From assembly GCA_050998805.1 (NCBI GenBank), contig JBPCPV010000031.1:1-64000 (forward strand): a stretch of DNA of 64,000 nt, in the 5' to 3' direction. This DNA is from JAICKM01 sp050998805. Lineage in GTDB: Bacteria > Chloroflexota > Chloroflexia > QHBQ01 > JAICKM01. The translations under genes were made by a program, and so were the position numbers. Positions 61,863-64,000 of this stretch are shown here, one piece after another. Under the pieces are notes generated by a model. That model saw only the letters and a list, made by a program, of their open reading frames with translations, had not been told where the DNA came from and did no database searches. Positions within the stretch are counted from its first letter, which is position 1. Every line of letters starts with the position of its first letter.

Positions 61863-63382
61863 TTCGCCATATCCTCCCCGATCATCACCTGTATATCCGC
61901 GCCTGGGGGGGGGGTGCCGCCGTCGGTCTTCACGCGGCCGGTGTCGAGTTTGAGCAGCGAGAGCAGGGCGTTCAGGCTGGAAGGTTTTTTGCCGCCGGTA
62001 TAATCGTAGACTACGGTTTGCGGGTAGCGGCCCCCGCCTGCATCGGTTGGGTTGCCCACCAGGTTTGCCGGCACGTTGAAGCCGGCGTTGCGTATCTGGT
62101 CGGCGGTCCGCAGCGCCAGCCCCGGCGTATCGGTGCCGTTCATCACCGAGACGACCGCGCCCTCTGCGCTCATATCCGGCCGGCCGAGTAGCTTGGCTAT
62201 AGCAGGGCGGATCAAGTCCCAGTTCGGCAGCAACACATCAGCGCCGTTCTGGTTGCCGGCAGTGGTCATATCGCCGCCCAGGGACAGCTGCTGAACGTTT
62301 TCGCGGGGGATGTGCTGAGCAAGCTGCACCAGCGAGCCGACCTGCTCCAAAGGCAGGTCGGTGCGGAGCGCGCCCTTCGACCCCGAGAGCAGGCTATCGA
62401 GCTTGCCGATTATGCTGACCTGCGTGCCCTCCTCGCGCAACGCCAGCAGCATCGCCTGCTGGCGGTCGTTGCGCGCCAGGTCGCTGTCGGCGTGGCGCGA
62501 GCGCACGTACTGTAGCGCCGTCCGCCCATCCATATGCTGCACGCCCGACGGGATGTAGATCCGCTGGAAGGCGTCACCGTAGTCCGCCGGGTATTCGTTA
62601 TCGATCAGTGCGTGTTGCACGTCAATCGTCACGCCGCCGAGGGCATCCACGATCCGTTGGAAGCCGCTGAACTCGACCTGGGCGTAGTAATGCACCGGCA
62701 CGCCGAAGTTCTGCTCGACGGTCTGCATCGCCAGCCCCGGCCCGCCTCCGGCGACGTTGTTCGTCTCGCCGAACTGGTATGCGGCGTTGATCCGGTTCTC
62801 GCCGAAGCCCGGGATCGGTATCCAGAGGTCGCGGGGGATGGATAGCAGCGCGGCGGTCTTGGCCGATGGGTCAATGCTCACCAGGATCATGGTGTCGCTG
62901 CGGGAGTCGCCCGGATGCCGTGTGTCGAGGCCGAGCAGCAGGATGTTCACGCGCTCCTTTTTGTTCCAGTCGGGGAAGGCCGAGGAGCCTGCCGGTCTGG
63001 GCGGCGGGGTGACGAACCAGTCGCTGCGGAGATCGTTCGCCTTGTAGGCCAACTGCCCGATCCAGGCGCAAAGGCCGAGCCCGATCAGCAGCACGCAACC
63101 CGCCACCCATTTGCGGATCTTGCGCCGCCCCTTTGCCTGCGCCGGGGTGATGGAGCGGATCTGCGGGGCTTGACGACGCGAGCCTCTGGGAGGCGGCTGC
63201 GGCCGTTGCGGGGCACGACGGGTGGTCGGCCTGTACTCGGGCGGAGGAGGCGGAGCGAGGGGCTGGGCGTCGGACGGCAACGCCCAGCGCGGAGGCGGAC
63301 CCGGCTCGTCGCTCAGGCGACCAGCCCGCGGCTTCGGCGGCTCGTAGGGTTTGGCGCGCTGCGCCCGTTCGGAGGGCGGCAT
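61859..63382 (-). CDS. LytR-CpsA-Psr (LCP) family protein
   Basis: A 507-residue membrane-anchored enzyme that attaches polyprenyl-linked glycopolymers to the wall. Residues 1-85 are a Pro/Arg-rich cytoplasmic tail; one membrane helix follows (WVAGCVLLIGLGLCAWIGQL). The LCP domain has ILLLGLDTRHPGDSRSDTMI, SIPRDLWIPIPGFGENRINA, and ALQYVRSRHADSDLARNDRQ with the polyphosphate-binding Arg/Asp residues. A LytR_C-type domain closes the protein (VSVMNGTDTPGLALRTADQI). Ten consecutive C on the coding strand (61905-61914) near the 3' end form a slippage-prone tract. The ATG lacks a clear ribosome binding site. Confidence 0.92.
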   Translation of the reverse strand: MPPSERAQRAKPYEPPKPRAGRLSDEPGPPPRWALPSDAQPLAPPPPPEYRPTTRRAPQRPQPPPRGSRRQAPQIRSITPAQAKGRRKIRKWVAGCVLLIGLGLCAWIGQLAYKANDLRSDWFVTPPPRPAGSSAFPDWNKKERVNILLLGLDTRHPGDSRSDTMILVSIDPSAKTAALLSIPRDLWIPIPGFGENRINAAYQFGETNNVAGGGPGLAMQTVEQNFGVPVHYYAQVEFSGFQRIVDALGGVTIDVQHALIDNEYPADYGDAFQRIYIPSGVQHMDGRTALQYVRSRHADSDLARNDRQQAMLLALREEGTQVSIIGKLDSLLSGSKGALRTDLPLEQVGSLVQLAQHIPRENVQQLSLGGDMTTAGNQNGADVLLPNWDLIRPAIAKLLGRPDMSAEGAVVSVMNGTDTPGLALRTADQIRNAGFNVPANLVGNPTDAGGGRYPQTVVYDYTGGKKPSSLNALLSLLKLDTGRVKTDGGTPPPGADIQVMIGEDMAK

Positions 63383-63465
63383 CGGGCGTGTGTCGTCTGG
63401 GTCGTTGCTCGTCTTCCTATCTCCCGGCCCCCTCCCCCGCGTAGGGAAGGGGAGATCGTTTGGTT

Positions 63466-63474
63466 ATTATAGCA
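63466..63474 (-). promoter_or_regulatory. Extended -10 promoter of the LCP-pyrD-pyrFE operon
   Basis: Minus strand TGC-TATAAT, preceded by GTG as in the vapBC and fni promoters. No -35 recognised. Leader of about 77 nt. Confidence 0.6.
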
Positions 63475-63573
63475 CAAAACGCGCGGAAAGGCGCGCGGCG
63501 CGCCTGCTTCCGACGTTATATATACAGGGCAGTGCCGGCGCGAGGTTGCTGCCCGTATAGAGAGGCGGAACGG

Positions 63574-64000
63574 ATGAGCAAAGGCAGCAACCTTAACGAT
63601 CCCTATGATCTATCTGACGACGACTACCTGGAGATGCGCCCGCGACGCGCGGTGCTCAAGCCGGAGGATGCCGAACCGAGGCCCCGCGTGTTGGGGCAAG
63701 CGCAGGCGAAGGCACCCGCTGCGTCGCCGGAGGAGCCGGTACCCGGCACCCGCGCCGCCAGGCCGGAGGTGCCCACTCCGGGCACACGCAGGGCACCCGC
63801 CCGCAACGCTGGCTGCATCTGGCTGCTGGCGCTGGCGGCGGTCGTCGTGCTCGCTTGCGGGGCGCTGGGCGCGGGCGTGGCGCAGAACGGCCTGAGCGGC
63901 ATCCTCGGCTGGCGGCCCGCCTTCCCCAACCTCTTCAACCTCACCCCGACCGTCGTCATCCAGGACCAGGGGCCTTCGGTCGTGCAGCAGATGCAGGCGT
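63574..64000 (+). CDS. Membrane protein, probably DUF4230 type (cut by the window end)
   Basis: The frame from ATG 63574 (AGAGGCGG upstream) is open to the window end, 142 residues so far. A polar, Pro-rich cytoplasmic N-terminus (SNLNDPYDLSDDDYLEMRPR) is followed by one membrane helix (CIWLLALAAVVVLACGALGA) and the start of an outside domain, TPTVVIQDQGPSVVQQMQA. That last segment resembles the beginning of DUF4230 domains. Divergent from the LCP gene. The rest lies outside the window. Confidence 0.65.
   Translation, partial: MSKGSNLNDPYDLSDDDYLEMRPRRAVLKPEDAEPRPRVLGQAQAKAPAASPEEPVPGTRAARPEVPTPGTRRAPARNAGCIWLLALAAVVVLACGALGAGVAQNGLSGILGWRPAFPNLFNLTPTVVIQDQGPSVVQQMQA

Overview
The window is about 64 kb of GC-rich bacterial chromosome packed with short, often overlapping operons. 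There are no rRNA or tRNA genes and no CRISPR array. The gene set fits a member of the phylum Chloroflexota: F420 biosynthesis (cofC, cofD) with several F420-type oxidoreductases, a type 2 isopentenyl-diphosphate isomerase, a PyrF-PyrE fusion, a LytR-CpsA-Psr protein, a LysM L,D-transpeptidase and intergenic heptanucleotide arrays. The phylum is an inference. No marker RNA is present to fix the class.

Layout. 1-2.4 kb: transposase remnants, the L,D-transpeptidase, and a dead RibD-like copy next to a dead transposase end. 2.9-9.8 kb: VOC protein, AlkA-type glycosylase, rfbA-rfbB (dTDP-sugar synthesis), glycogen debranching enzyme, Fic protein. 9.8-13.6 kb: rpoN (sigma-54), preceded by what looks like its own sigma-54 promoter and three inverted half-sites, then an unknown protein, a FAD oxidoreductase and a small membrane protein. 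13.6-24.2 kb: mixed metabolism (acyl-CoA dehydrogenase-like, RibD-like, thiamine pyrophosphokinase, hydrolase, methyltransferase, PPOX), a 43-bp inverted-repeat element, a secreted glycosidase-like protein, an AlkZ/YcaQ-like protein, vapBC, LysE, a truncated HicB-like antitoxin and a DUF433/DUF5615 toxin-antitoxin pair broken in both genes. 24.2-29.1 kb: phosphatase, YihY, an HspR-like MerR regulator, coaX and coaBC.

29.1-41.1 kb: a five-GAF PP2C phosphatase, a family 9 glycosyltransferase, a polyprenyl synthase, a tight operon prfB-maf-LLM-PPOX-cofD-cofC (prfB keeps the programmed frameshift), and an Fgd-like enzyme. 41.1-49.4 kb: an Fe-S/FAD oxidoreductase with an MBL protein, an XRE-cupin regulator, and an FtsX/MacB permease with an adaptor built from twelve 26-residue repeats but no ATPase gene nearby. 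49.5-57.4 kb: recR, two Pro-rich membrane proteins, fni-rsmG, and a small ORF-dynamin-GT39 operon. 57.4-64 kb: a TPR protein, the LCP-pyrD-pyrFE operon, and a truncated membrane protein that runs off the end.

Three window-wide patterns stand out. (1) Heptanucleotide arrays sit in many gene gaps and supply or abut the stop codon of at least seven genes; in cofC they also encode the last 12 residues. (2) Many promoters carry an extended -10 of the form TGCTATnnT. (3) Several genes have a -10 box only 5-7 nt before the ATG and are probably leaderless.
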